Below are positions 9,405-18,989 of a stretch of 27,153 nt of DNA, piece by piece; the stretch's first letter is position 1, and every line of letters begins with the position of its first letter. Origin of the DNA: Sphaeroforma sirkka (Eukaryota; Opisthokonta; Ichthyosporea; Ichthyophonida); the NCBI GenBank assembly GCA_001586965.3, contig LUCW03000222.1:1-27153 (forward strand). Reading direction: 5' to 3'. The translations under genes were made by a program, and so were the position numbers. Under the pieces are notes generated by a model. The model was given only the letters and a program-made list of their open reading frames with translations. It had not been told where the DNA came from and made no database searches.

Positions 9405-9994
9405 CGAGTTTGAGGTGGGCGATATAGTCAACATCACGGCTCGCAACTCTGACACGACTGTGCATACGGCTAAATACATTGGACCATTCAAGGTTTCAGT
9501 GGCCGATAAGAAGAGCAAAACATACGAAGTAAACAAAGTAGACGGTTCAAGTGCTCTTAATATCGGGTCACATCGAATTCCGACGACAGAAATCATCCTT
9601 CGTCGCACACGTAGAGTTACTACATCTCTTATGTCTTATGTGTTCAAGAAAATTCTTGGGAAGTACAAACATGAGGACATGACTTACCATACAACGGAGT
9701 TTGCAGATTTCACACAATACGATCTACCCCCATCGGCATTCGATGGCCCAGACGTATTGAAGGGTTTTAATACAATGCGAAGTTTGGCAAAGTTCTACAC
9801 AAGAACAAGGTAGACGCAGAGGCTATCTTACCTACAAACAAACGTCCTATGTTACAAACAAACGTTCTGATGTTAATCCGCAGACAACATTCATTCCCAT
9901 GGAATGTACGTACTCCCTAAAGGCACGAAGAAACCGGAACCCGTCGATGTACACCAACGGCTGGCACAGGATTTGGAAGCCAATGCAAAAATTG
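9405..9994 (+). pseudogene. pol: Post-integrase module and tail of element X
   Basis: Begins FEVGDIVNITARN and contains YIGPFKVSVADKK, the GPY/F module that follows the core in many gypsy integrases. It continues through a basic segment with FKKILGKYKHEDMTYH that may be a decayed chromodomain, and then LPKGTKKPEPVDVHQRLAQD before the junction with the copy 2 LTR. The GPY/F call is good; the chromodomain idea is weak. Confidence 0.6.
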
Positions 9995-10166
9995 CCACAT
10001 CAATATACGATACTAAAACCTACTGAGTCTCCCTGAGGCTCAGTGCGGTGTATTTATTCTTATATTTGATTGTCTACGTGGTCTACAAATAATTCACCTC
10101 GTGTGAATTAATTGTAAACTAATTCTAACTCCACACTGATAGTGGTTTAAGGGGACTTTTACCACA
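9995..10166 (-). repeat. 3' LTR of copy 2 (about 172 bp)
   Basis: Matches the family LTR from TGTGGTAAAAG (10166 on the minus strand) inwards to about ATTGATGTG, where it meets element X. It is a few bases shorter at its outer end than the 180-bp consensus. Confidence 0.88.
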
Positions 10167-10183
10167 CTCCCCTCAAGCTCAAG
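10167..10183 (-). promoter_or_regulatory. Purine tract (plus-strand primer) of copy 2
   Basis: On the minus strand CTTGAGCTTGAGGGGAG directly precedes the 3' LTR, as at 25221-25237 in copy 3. In the family such tracts prime second-strand DNA synthesis. Confidence 0.65.
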
Positions 10184-10480
10184 TGTCACCAGTGATTGAA
10201 GAGCTTCAAAAATAAATGACCTCTTAAACTATTGAAAATTTAACATATAAAACTAGTAGTGTAAATTAAACAATATATATATATATATATAAACTTATGA
10301 AATCCTTCTGCTGAGTAAGTTCGTTCCTTGGATACTGGTCTTTTGAACCATCCCGGCTGTGCTGGTATATTTTCAACCCCCCAAAAGCTAGGGTATCCGC
10401 TGATATGTTTTCACCCCCCCGTAAGCTAGGGTATCCGCTGGAGTTATACTCGCCTATAAGCTCGAGTTGTGGAATCGTCC
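10184..10480 (-). other. 3' non-coding region of copy 2
   Basis: Non-coding stretch between gag and the LTR with a short TA tract (10275-10291) and a ~36-bp tandem doublet (10361-10440) built on AGCGGATACCCTAGCTT. It corresponds to 24930-25220 in copy 3. Short open frames across it are not convincing genes. Confidence 0.7.
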
Positions 10481-11940
10481 TGTATGAGGCAGTGATTAAG
10501 CAACCGCTTAGGAAAGTCCTTGCCCTTATCTGCTCGCTCCCAGGCTCTCTTGTGAACTTCCACAATCTTGTTCAAATGTTCCCTGGCTGACTCTACACCC
10601 TTGGTGCGGGGATTACCCTTCGCCAACTTCTTAAAGGTAGGGTCTACGGTGGCCTTGCTCTCATGTTGACAGATTTGGTCTATGACCTGTTCCGCCGGAT
10701 ATACCCTCAGCTCATTATGGTTGTCACGGAGATAGTCAATTGTGGCCTTTGCTGCCTTAAAATGTATGAGTACCTTATAGAACCAACGTACCATCCACGA
10801 CTCATCTAGTCCTGAGACATGGGCGTTCTTCAGTGCCTCTTCTAGCGCCCCTCGTGTGTCTCTATCGGCTGTGCTGCTTAATTGATAACGGTCTAAAGGC
10901 CAATCGGGCCATGTCCGTGGCTCCGGAGCTTTGTTCTTCCTGATAGCTTCCAATTGAGTAATCAACGCTCCTTTCAGTGTATCGATCGTGGACGTTAGTA
11001 ATGTACATCTTGGGATATCGTAGTTTCCCTGTGCTCGACAAAGTTCATCCACAAAGAAAGATATTTTCCCTTCGAGGCGTTGACACATGGCTCGGCGATG
11101 CTCGTTCCACTGCGCTGGTGTCATGATCGGCTCTCTCGCCTGTTCGCCTTTGTGCGGTCGTTTTCTGCTGCCATGAACATTACCGTCGTCGACGTCACTA
11201 GACTTGCGCTTACCGTCGTCGACGTAACTAGCCTTGCGCATATCCTGCATCGATCGCGCAAAGTCTCGGTGCTGTCCGCTGAGTTCCCATCGTCTACGTA
11301 GTTGTTCTCGTTCGGCTTCCCTACGATAATCCCCATGTGGGTCGCTCAAATATTGCTCTAGCTGTCGGCCTCTGATTTCGTCAGAGTTTTGCTGACGAGT
11401 GCCCGTGGCCCACCCTGACATATTTCTATGCCGTTGGACTTGTCGCTCATCCCCGTTGCCTGCGAGGGAATCCTGACTTGCACTGGTGAAACTCCTCGAT
11501 CGGTTTCGCTTTCGAGTGAAATCTCGTTCAGGTGCTCGGTGAAAAGACTGCCATGAATGCGGTCTATCACCCGCTGAATGAATGCACGAGGTACCTCGGA
11601 CAATGGCTACCCTGTGTCGCTCAGCTGCTGGTTCAGCAGACTTTGAACGACTAGTATGCATAATCACAAATTGCACCTCACTGTCTTCTGGATCTGCTCT
11701 CCCTCTTGCCGATAAGCGAGACCCGTGCCCCAACTGATGTTGCCTGCTTGCTGCCTGGCGCATGTCTTGGTCTGTCTGTTCATATCGCGGTTGTTCATCT
11801 CTTCGACGCGATGCTACTGTCTGGCGCGAAGAAGCTGTGCCTCCTGGGTGGGTCTGCTCGAAATCTGACAAGGATCTCTGGGTTGCTTTGCCGTCGCGAC
11901 GAGTGCGTCGAGGGCTGCGGGGTGCTGGACGCATAGGCAT
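10444..11940 (-). CDS. gag: gag of copy 2, open frame of 498 codons
   Basis: Begins MPMRPAPRS at 11940 and stays open through the Arg/Ser-rich N-terminal region, two units of the VDDGKRKSSD repeat, and the capsid-like part with TWPDWPLDRY and GLDESWMVRW. It ends in a short tail (QDDSTTRAYRRV) read from the 3' non-coding region, so the knuckle seen in the other copies is absent. It is shorter than the 667-codon gag of copy 3. If expressed it could make a capsid-like protein without a nucleocapsid part; whether it is expressed is unknown. Confidence 0.8.
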   Translation of the reverse strand: MPMRPAPRSPRRTRRDGKATQRSLSDFEQTHPGGTASSRQTVASRRRDEQPRYEQTDQDMRQAASRQHQLGHGSRLSARGRADPEDSEVQFVIMHTSRSKSAEPAAERHRVAIVRGTSCIHSAGDRPHSWQSFHRAPERDFTRKRNRSRSFTSASQDSLAGNGDERQVQRHRNMSGWATGTRQQNSDEIRGRQLEQYLSDPHGDYRREAEREQLRRRWELSGQHRDFARSMQDMRKASYVDDGKRKSSDVDDGNVHGSRKRPHKGEQAREPIMTPAQWNEHRRAMCQRLEGKISFFVDELCRAQGNYDIPRCTLLTSTIDTLKGALITQLEAIRKNKAPEPRTWPDWPLDRYQLSSTADRDTRGALEEALKNAHVSGLDESWMVRWFYKVLIHFKAAKATIDYLRDNHNELRVYPAEQVIDQICQHESKATVDPTFKKLAKGNPRTKGVESAREHLNKIVEVHKRAWERADKGKDFPKRLLNHCLIQDDSTTRAYRRV

Positions 11941-12012
11941 CTTGATGTTAAGACTTCGATGTATGGCTTTGTGTTGTTGATGAATAGTTGGTCCAGATTG
12001 AAGGAGTGTCGG

Positions 12013-12026
12013 CTATTATATAATAG
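12013..12026 (-). promoter_or_regulatory. TATA-like palindrome before gag, copy 2
   Basis: The same CTATTATATAATAG palindrome as in copies 1 and 3, 73 bp before the gag ATG at 11940. Function as a core promoter is inferred. Confidence 0.45.
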
Positions 12027-12714
12027 TTGAACTCAGCTATTTGTGTTACACACTTTCTTCCGCCGTTCTCCTCTCGTGATACCAAAATAGCTAATTATCA
12101 TTGAATCATGTTGATGTCTACAAGGTCTGCTTGCGGGTCCCCGAAAACTCGATGCGCTCGAATACACCTTGATCATTTTGTTTGGGTTGGTTTTGTAAAT
12201 GAGTACTCGTTTTGCTCTCCTTTGCTCTGCCTATAGGAGTAATTAAGAGTTGCTGATAGACTCGAAGCGTGTTCAATGATCAACCGCCTGTCGTGTTCTA
12301 GCGTTCTGAATGCTCCTTTAATCCAACCTTCGGACCACTGTACTCCAACATCAATCAAACCCGAGGCCTGCAGCCAGGAAGTTCAGGTCAAGGTTCACAA
12401 GTATAACCTTGAAGCCCAAGGTAGTTACATCATCGGTGAAGTTGGAAAACCAAAAAACAAATTCCCTATTCAAACCAACTTGAGTGTACTTGCACGATGC
12501 TTGATAAGTGCTGTCTACTCTTGCATGTACTATTTCTTCTGTTCCTTGCAAGAGTCCGCTGCATTTTGACGATTCGCCTTATACGTCGCTGATAACGTTC
12601 TCGTTCTCCTTAGTTCTCACCAACAATCATACAACCGTACCATGCTACTTGTTGGTCCTACGGCTGATTCACTTACGTTGACTTCCTTCCTCTCTAGAAT
12701 GGAAATTCAAGTAA

Positions 12715-12745
<31 letters not shown>

Positions 12746-12754
12746 GGGTTTATC

Positions 12755-13385
12755 GGAAAATATGTCTGCTGGTTATGTGTTGGTCGTGGGTTCGATACTC
12801 CCCGTGATGTATTTTTTCCTATGCTTTCGTGACCATCGAAGTTTGCGCATGCAACGATGGCCAACATTCGACTCGGAGATATTTTCGAAAAATCGATCTT
12901 CTAACCATGCCAGTCTTTTCGTCTAGCCAATTGATTACCAAAACTTGCTCCCGTAGTTGATATTTGTTGAAAATACGAGTTGAAATCGCAATCTTTCTGT
13001 CTCAGTTTCTCCCAAACTGTGCCTAGCTCCTCTTCTGCATTGCTACCTGTCTCACGCGCGCTTAATTCACTCGTTTCCATTCTACGTCGCCTGACGCTGT
13101 CGATTCTACATTGCTACCTTTTTTTCTTGTCACCTCTATCTGCCCATTGTCGTCGCTGTACTCGCCCACACCTATGAAAATCTGCCATATCGACCTTCTC
13201 TACGCCAAATTACGTTCTTCTATACCCCTAACTGCGATACTGCATCATGTTCGTGTTGTGCGGATTGACTAGGCCAGTCAAAACATTGTTCAAACGTCCT
13301 GTGGCTGCTAATTAGTCAGAGGGAGGCCTTGATTGTCGACGACGGCCTGAAAATTCTTGAAGTATCTGGATTTTCGGACCGAAGA
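12755..13385. other. ~630-bp segment unique to the copy 2 leader
   Basis: Copy 1 passes straight from its TA tract to TGGATTAAAAAATC, whereas copy 2 has ~630 bp more at that point. The segment begins just after a TA tract with AGGGTTTA nearby. It contains GGTTCGATACTCC (12789-12801), which resembles the B box of a tRNA gene, preceded by GCTGGTTATGTGTTGG, which is only loosely like an A box. No terminal repeats or target duplication are evident. It could be a decayed tRNA-derived SINE, or leader sequence lost from copy 1. No coding region is convincing. Confidence 0.45.
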
Positions 13386-13554
13386 TGGATTAAAAAAATC
13401 AAAAGAAGAATGAATGGTTGTTGGGAAATGGTCGGATGACTAATTAATCTATAAAAAATTTAGAAATAAAAAATGCTAAAAAATCGCATATATTACTAAT
13501 CACTCCAATTTGCTCTAGATTTAAAATAATTTTAAAAATCTGTATAAAATATAA

Positions 13555-13601
<47 letters not shown>

Positions 13602-13632
13602 AATCACGCAAGCGTATCAAACCGAGCAAAAA

Positions 13633-13785
<153 letters not shown>

Positions 13786-13909
13786 TATTTTTTTAAATGA
13801 AAGTAGTAGTATACGACCGGATGGTCGGATAACTATATTTTTTTATAGAAAAAGAAGAAGAAGAAATAAAATGCTCATCAGCTAAATAAAATGGGCACCT
13901 GTTAATTTC

Positions 13910-13954
<45 letters not shown>

Positions 13955-14010
13955 ATCACGCAAACGTATCAAATCGAGCAAAACGGAAGGTGGGGATTTC
14001 TTTTCACTTA

Positions 14011-14166
14011 TCTGTGCTCGGAAGACTTTGCTCCTGTCGTAGTTTGCAAGCTCCTTTCGGCTATCCGGTTCTGAGGGAGATTAACTCCTCTGTGCTCGGA
14101 AGACTTTACTCCTGTCGTACTTTGCAAGCTCCTTTCAGCTACCTGGTTCTGAGGGAGATCAACTCC
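14011..14166 (-). repeat. 78-bp tandem doublet in leader of copy 2
   Basis: Units at 14011-14088 and 14089-14166, with a few differences, equivalent to 5234-5388 in copy 1. Confidence 0.92.
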
Positions 14167-14255
14167 TGTAATTTGTCAATAAAATTAACTTCTCCGTCCA
14201 CTATTATCCTCGAGATAAAATCGAATAATACACCTAAAGTAACTAGTCGTAAAAA

Positions 14256-14435
14256 TGTAGTAAACACATTAAAATACGATACTAAAACCTACTGAGTCTC
14301 CCTGAGGCTCAGTGCGGTGTATTTATTCTTATATTTGATTGTCTACGTGGTCTACAAATAATTCACCTCGTGTGAATTAATTGTAAACTAATTCTAACTC
14401 CACACTTATGGTGGTTTAAGGGGACTTTTACCACA
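14256..14435 (-). repeat. 5' LTR of copy 2 (180 bp)
   Basis: Full-length family A LTR with TG...CA ends. It is followed inwards by TTTTTACGACTAGTTAC, as in copies 1 and 3. Its outer flank at 14436 is inside the reading frame of element Y, showing that copy 2 inserted into Y. Confidence 0.9.
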
Positions 14436-16458
14436 ATTTCCTTTGTTTACCTTCTGACCTCCATTAGTGGATTGAGAGTCTCGACCATTGCCTGATTCCC
14501 CGGTAAGATTGCTGCCGACCTTCCTCTGAGCATTAGTGACTTTCACCACGGAACTAAGACGTTTGTTAAACGTCTGATCCGCTCTCGAGTAAAACTCAGC
14601 CCAAGTTAAGTCTGCTAGTTTCATAATGCCGTAAGTAGGTCCTTCAATGGAGATTTCTCGAACCTTGTCCGGGTAAGATTGATGCATATCAGCGTAAAGA
14701 ATCTCTTGATCTCTCCTATGTAGATTTGACCAAAAGATTGTCTGTACCCACAGTACACACATGGGTATTTTATCAGGTGACATCTCCTGAGTATGTGCCC
14801 GTGACATGTGTGTGTCCAACTCTAGTAAATAGTGGGACATCGGCGTTCCTTCTTCCGGTGGTATCATGATCGATACAAACAACTCCGGTCGAGGGTCCGT
14901 CGAAAATAAGTGGACGATCATCTCGCTCTGATCTTTCCACGTTTTCAGCTTAGCGATCGCTTGTTTCGCCTTCTCTAACTTGTTGTACTTGTAAGAGGAC
15001 GGCTTAAAGCTCTGCTGTGCTGCTTCGAACCACAGGTTCTTCCGTAGATTGGCTGTAAGCATGATCTGTTCAAACTCTTTCAAAGACCTGGATAACAACG
15101 CCAGACTACTAGTAACGATTGAATTCTTTCAGTCCTTTCGATCGGATCTGTATGTCGTTGGTAGTTTACCTATGTTCTTTACAAACTTCTTGCCTTCCAC
15201 AGCCTTCTCGGTCTGGATCACTCTTAGTTCTGAAACAATCTTAGTCTGGAAGTACGTGGCCATCGTCATATAAAGACTGGCGGCATCAATCCCACCTAGA
15301 TCCATCGCCTCGAGTGACGCTGCCTCAGCCTTGTTCATTTGAACAGTGAATTCAGCAATTTTCAGATCACTACTAGAATGATCTGATCCCTTCTTTTCTA
15401 ACTGCATCTCACCATGCAGTCAGTTGTCTGCCTCATCCTTTGATCCATCGATATGTTCAATGTGAATGAATGCTTCTGATGGGACACTTTCCTTTGTCGT
15501 CGTTGGGATAGCTGCTGGGGGCAAACTGTCTCCCGATGACGATAAAGATTTTCTAGCTTCCGCCTGATCAGGTTTAGGCTCTTCGGTCGGTTTGTCCATC
15601 GAAACTACCTCTGGGGCATTCTGTGAACTTCCTTCCGGTGGTGGATTTGGCATAGGCTCCTGTTCGGATGCCATTCGCGACATCGCTGTTGCGTCCAATC
15701 CAGGTGAAGATTGAGCTTCGGATGAAGAAGATCGGATTCTGTTTGCCTCTCCATAGTCGGACAACATCTTAGAGTGCCAAATGGTTTGATATCAAGTCGG
15801 GAATGTCTCCTAGAAGATCCCTAATTGCGTACCAAATTAAGTGTGCAAAACTTCTATCTCTCCTAGTTCCGAATACCTTCGGTAGTATCTTTTGAAACTG
15901 ACGAAAAAGTTTGCGTGCCTGCTTGCCTTCGTTCGTTTTCATTGCTATTAACCGATTGTAGTATTTAGAATTTCTAAACAAATCGAGTTCAAAATTTCTT
16001 ACCGCTGCCGATTTCGGTGAGATTGTACCATCCGGTTTGGTCTTCATTACGTCTGGAAAGTATGTTCCATATGTGTTTCGAAACACCCATGCCCGATTGG
16101 CCCGCTTTTTCTTCCGCTGCTTAGTGGGTCTCAGATCATGTAACATTGGTTGATAGTTTTTCAAGAAAGTTTTCATATCTCGGGATATGCCTCCGCGCCA
16201 TGCGCGTGTCCACTGATGGAGACGATGCATCTGATTCCAGAGCATGTCGCAGTTCCTCTGAAGTTGAATTTTCCGAGGATTGCGCTTTCTCGGCCTTTCC
16301 CTTTCCGTGGCTCCGTAGTCACACCACCTCCGGATGTAAATACACCCGAGTCAACCAACTTCTTACGTTTTCGTTTTTCCGGTTTTAGGGTTAGGGTTTA
16401 ACCCTTTCACGCTTGCAGCCATAGCTACATATGCTGCCTTATTTTTTCCTTTCGTCAT
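14436..16458 (-). pseudogene. Element Y: unrecognised, probably gag-like polyprotein
   Basis: About 2 kb of minus-strand coding-like sequence in several consecutive open stretches, starting near MTKGKNKAAYVAMAAS at 16458. It includes a Lys/Arg-rich part (RPTKQRKKKRANRAWVFRNT), an acidic Ser/Pro/Glu-rich linker (near 15450-15760), a helical Ala/Glu/Lys-rich part, and a C-terminal region with PRPELFVSIMIPPEEGTPMS and a Gly/Asn/Ser-rich tail. It stops at the copy 2 LTR. The basic, disordered, helical, polar-tail order and the surroundings suggest gag of another retroelement, but I recognise no family; a decayed host gene is an alternative. It is broken about four times. Confidence 0.45.
16381..16403 (+). 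repeat. Telomere-like tract in the 5' part of Y
   Basis: GGTTTTAGGGTTAGGGTTTA followed by ACC; mixes TTTTAGGG and TTAGGG spacing. It lies near the start of the Y coding region. Confidence 0.7.
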
Positions 16459-16492
16459 AATATTGATAGCGTATTGTAAACTTAAAAATATG

Positions 16493-16945
16493 TAAAAGTC
16501 GGGTCACCTCTAGGCTGACTATACGGTATCAAGACGTTTACGTTAATAAGACAATACGTTAAAACATTAAAATGCAAAATGCTAAATATGTTTAGCTTCA
16601 GCCCTTGGTAATGAGCAAAAGATTAGGGGATGTTAGACTGAGACTATTGTCTATATGCTCCGCTCTAATCACTCACTGCTTCGGTCTAGATTTGTTTTGT
16701 TTTAGTTACTAAGATAAAATATCATTTTATTGGACGCTTAGTTTACATTTCACGCCTCGAAACAATTACCTATTCCAACTAACCAATAAATACCTCTAAA
16801 AGTCGGGTCACCTCTAGGCTGACTATACGGTATCAAGACGTTTACGTTAATAAGACAATACGTTAAAACATTAAAATGCAAAATGCTAAATATGTTTAGC
16901 TTCAGCCCTTGGTAATGAGCAAAAGATTAGGGGATGTTAGACTGA
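16493..16945. repeat. 304-bp tandem repeat, one and a half units
   Basis: 16493-16641 and 16797-16945 are 149-bp direct repeats that look identical by eye, 304 bp apart, beginning TAAAAGTCGGGTCACCTCTA. The second copy ends exactly where the LTR of element Z begins. No coding sequence is seen. It may be the upstream region of Y or a local duplication. Confidence 0.9.
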
Positions 16946-17194
16946 TGTGGTCAGAATACAAGTACTTAGATTTATTTGATTATTTTAGGTTTATTACAAG
17001 TTTTACAGTTTATCAGAATAATCTGATAAACTGGGTTTTAGTGTTTTGCTGGTTTTACAGCACATGACTAATGACTCATTTAAGAGTCAGTCATTTTAGG
17101 ATTACTGTTTATAATTACTAATAAATGAACAACGTCCCCCTCCCTGAGGGAATGAGAACGTTGAGATACAGTTATCTCGCGTATACTTACTACA
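16946..17194 (+). repeat. Probable 5' LTR of element Z (249 bp)
   Basis: Starts TGTGGTCAGAATACAAG and ends CTTACTACA, followed by TTTTTA. The first six bases, the last eight bases and the TTTTTA that follows agree with family A LTRs. A CCCTGAGGG palindrome lies where family A has its CTGAG hairpin. Only one copy is in the window, so the LTR call rests on this comparison. Confidence 0.6.
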
Positions 17195-18588
17195 TTTTTA
17201 ACTTACCATAGAAGTTGTTAGTTTATTAGTAATTACAGAGAAAGCTACAGAATATGAATTAGTCAGTAGCTGGCACATATTTTTTTTATAAGTATAACAA
17301 TTGAAAGACAATGCGAACAGAGAATGTCGCATCAAAATGAACGATTTAGATTATCCGGTCGTTGGATTAACGACATGTGGACGACGAGGATGAAGAAAGA
17401 ATCTACTAATACGAGTGAAACCGAAGAGCGAACATTTCAATCAAGCAGAACATTAGCCAGGGTCAACCAGGAAGGTCTCACGACGATCAAATGACGAAAT
17501 CAGACAATCAGTCAGAATCCACAGATAAGTAGTCATGTGTGAGCACAGGTAGGAAGGTTGTTTTCAGTGTGAGACAAGTACAAATTGAATTGCAAGCTAA
17601 TGAGCTTAAATTGTATTTAAGAAGTTGTTAGAAGAAAGTTCTTTAGGATCCACAGTAGTGTAGTAGAGATGGGAGATGTACATGGTTAGTACCGACTCGG
17701 TTAGTACGATGACGCAAAGAATCAGCGGCATACTAGATTATTTTACAAAAGTTTTAAGAATGGGAAAGGTAAAAGACACAACGATAAATAGATATTAGAC
17801 AACACGTCAAAAGACTACATAGTGGGTCCTCAGAACGTGAGCAGATCAATGACTTAATTAATAGGAAATGGAATGGCAAGACATGTGCATCTAATGACAT
17901 CTATACACAACTAAGTAGGAGTCAGGATTCTAAAAGGGTTATTTATTGGGATTATGACTTATAAACGGATAGACCGGTGTGTTTATTTAGAAAAGTTTAC
18001 TTAAGATCTGGCTACGATAAATACCGACAAAGTAAAGAAGAAATAACTATCTAGGTGAAGCCAACTACGATCAGAATTGCATATAGGGTGAATTAGATAA
18101 ATTAGATCGGCAGAAGGGATATTAGGAAGCATACAGAGACACAAGTAAGCACCTGTGAGTTATTAGGAGCATATAAGGGTGGGGGCGCACATAACACGAA
18201 CGATGCAAGTAAATACAAGGTTAAATTGTGAAAATGATATGCGAACACACTCAAATCACTAGAACTTCCAGATAAATCAGGTCAACGGAGAGGATCAACA
18301 GTATGCACAGAAGGTGTGGTTGACGGCAGCTTAGTTTAGGAGTGCAATAACGAGCAATCGTTCTTAGATCGAGAAGCATATTCCAACAACCGCAACAGCA
18401 CATGACAAGGACATCACGGGTAAGAAGAGTAAAAGAGGAGCGATGAGGGAAGTTCCCAACAGGGTCCTGCGAATAGGCCGTCATTAGGCCGGAGCAAGAG
18501 CTGGCGAGGAGTAGAACAAGAAGTGGCTCCGACTAATGAGGCACTCAACCATATGTTATTGTGGGATGAAGAGTAAGACAGCTGGTAG
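17195..18588 (+). other. Leader of element Z, first part
   Basis: About 1.4 kb with no convincing coding frame on either strand. A/T-rich and purine-rich in places, without tandem repeats visible to me. It ends at GTAG, the target site of copy 3, and resumes at 25419. A long non-coding leader matches the architecture of copies 1 and 2. Confidence 0.5.
18585..18588. repeat. Target-site duplication GTAG, left
   Basis: GTAG directly before the copy 3 LTR; the same four bases follow its 3' LTR at 25419-25422. Ty3/gypsy integrases usually make 4-6 bp duplications, commonly 5. Four bases could match by chance, but they lie exactly at the LTR ends. Confidence 0.7.
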
Positions 18589-18770
18589 TGTGGTAAAAGT
18601 CCCCTTAAACCACTATCAGTGTGGAGTTAGAATTAGTTTACAATTAATTCACAGGTGAGGTGAATTATTTGTAGACCACGTAGACAATCAAATATAAGAA
18701 TAAATACACCGCACTGAGCCTCAGGGAGACTCAGTAGGTTTTAGTATCGTATTTTGATGTGTTTACTACA
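18589..18770 (+). repeat. 5' LTR of copy 3
   Basis: 182 bp, TGTGG...CTACA. A TATA-like ATATAAGAATAAATAC lies at about 18692-18707. It is followed by CTGAG...CTCAG (about 18715-18735), able to form an imperfect hairpin in the presumed transcript leader. Confidence 0.92.
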
Positions 18771-18989
18771 TTTTTACGACTAGTTACTTTAGGTGTATAG
18801 CAGACCTTGTAGACATCAACATGATTCAATGATAATTAGCTATTTTGGTATCACGAGAGGAGAACGGCGGAAGAAAGTGTGTAACACAAATGGCTGAAGT
18901 CAACTATTATATAATAGCCGACACTCCTTCAATCTGGACCAACTATTCATCAACAACACAAAGCCATACATCGAAGTCTTAACATCAAG
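18771..18989 (+). other. Short leader of copy 3
   Basis: Begins TTTTTACGACTAGTTACTTT, then goes directly to the gag-proximal block shared by all copies (AGCAGACCTTGTAGACATCA onward). It lacks the 78-bp doublet and TA repeats of copies 1 and 2. No TGG-type tRNA primer site adjoins the LTR. Confidence 0.7.
18904..18917 (+). promoter_or_regulatory. TATA-like palindrome before gag, copy 3
   Basis: Perfect palindrome CTATTATATAATAG, 73 bp before the gag ATG at 18990, conserved in all three copies. Element Z has TATTTATA at 25561-25568, 66 bp before its gag ATG. The shared spacing suggests a core promoter, but there is no direct evidence. Confidence 0.5.

Larger units (their letters stand above)
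5662..9994 (+). mobile_element. Element X: older Ty3/gypsy pol fossil, rearranged
   Basis: A plus-strand gypsy pol of a family clearly different from family A. In order: C-terminal RT (~5800-6250), RNase H (~6340-6700), an NPPW domain (~6775-6960), a long linker (~7000-7560), integrase zinc-finger remains (~7600-7716), integrase core (~8740-9220), and a post-integrase module with tail (~9410-9994). No LTR is visible: both ends abut family A LTRs (5661 and 9995). It carries an inverted family A fragment (7737-8656), a duplicated block and four telomere-like tracts. It is broken many times and looks much older than family A. Confidence 0.8.

Noticed and set aside
16493-16945. The 149-bp repeats as a pair of LTRs of a tiny element.
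   Set aside because: They lack TG...CA ends, and only 155 bp lies between them; a tandem duplication explains them better.
18251-18484. 77-codon minus-strand ORF in the leader of Z.
   Set aside because: Isolated, short, with no recognisable motif or coding neighbourhood.
18840-18866. TTGGTATCACGAGAGG in the leader resembles the TGGTATCA start of an initiator-tRNA primer site.
   Set aside because: It lies ~75 bp from the LTR in copy 3 and over 1.4 kb away in copies 1 and 2, whereas a primer site must adjoin the LTR; no CA end precedes it.
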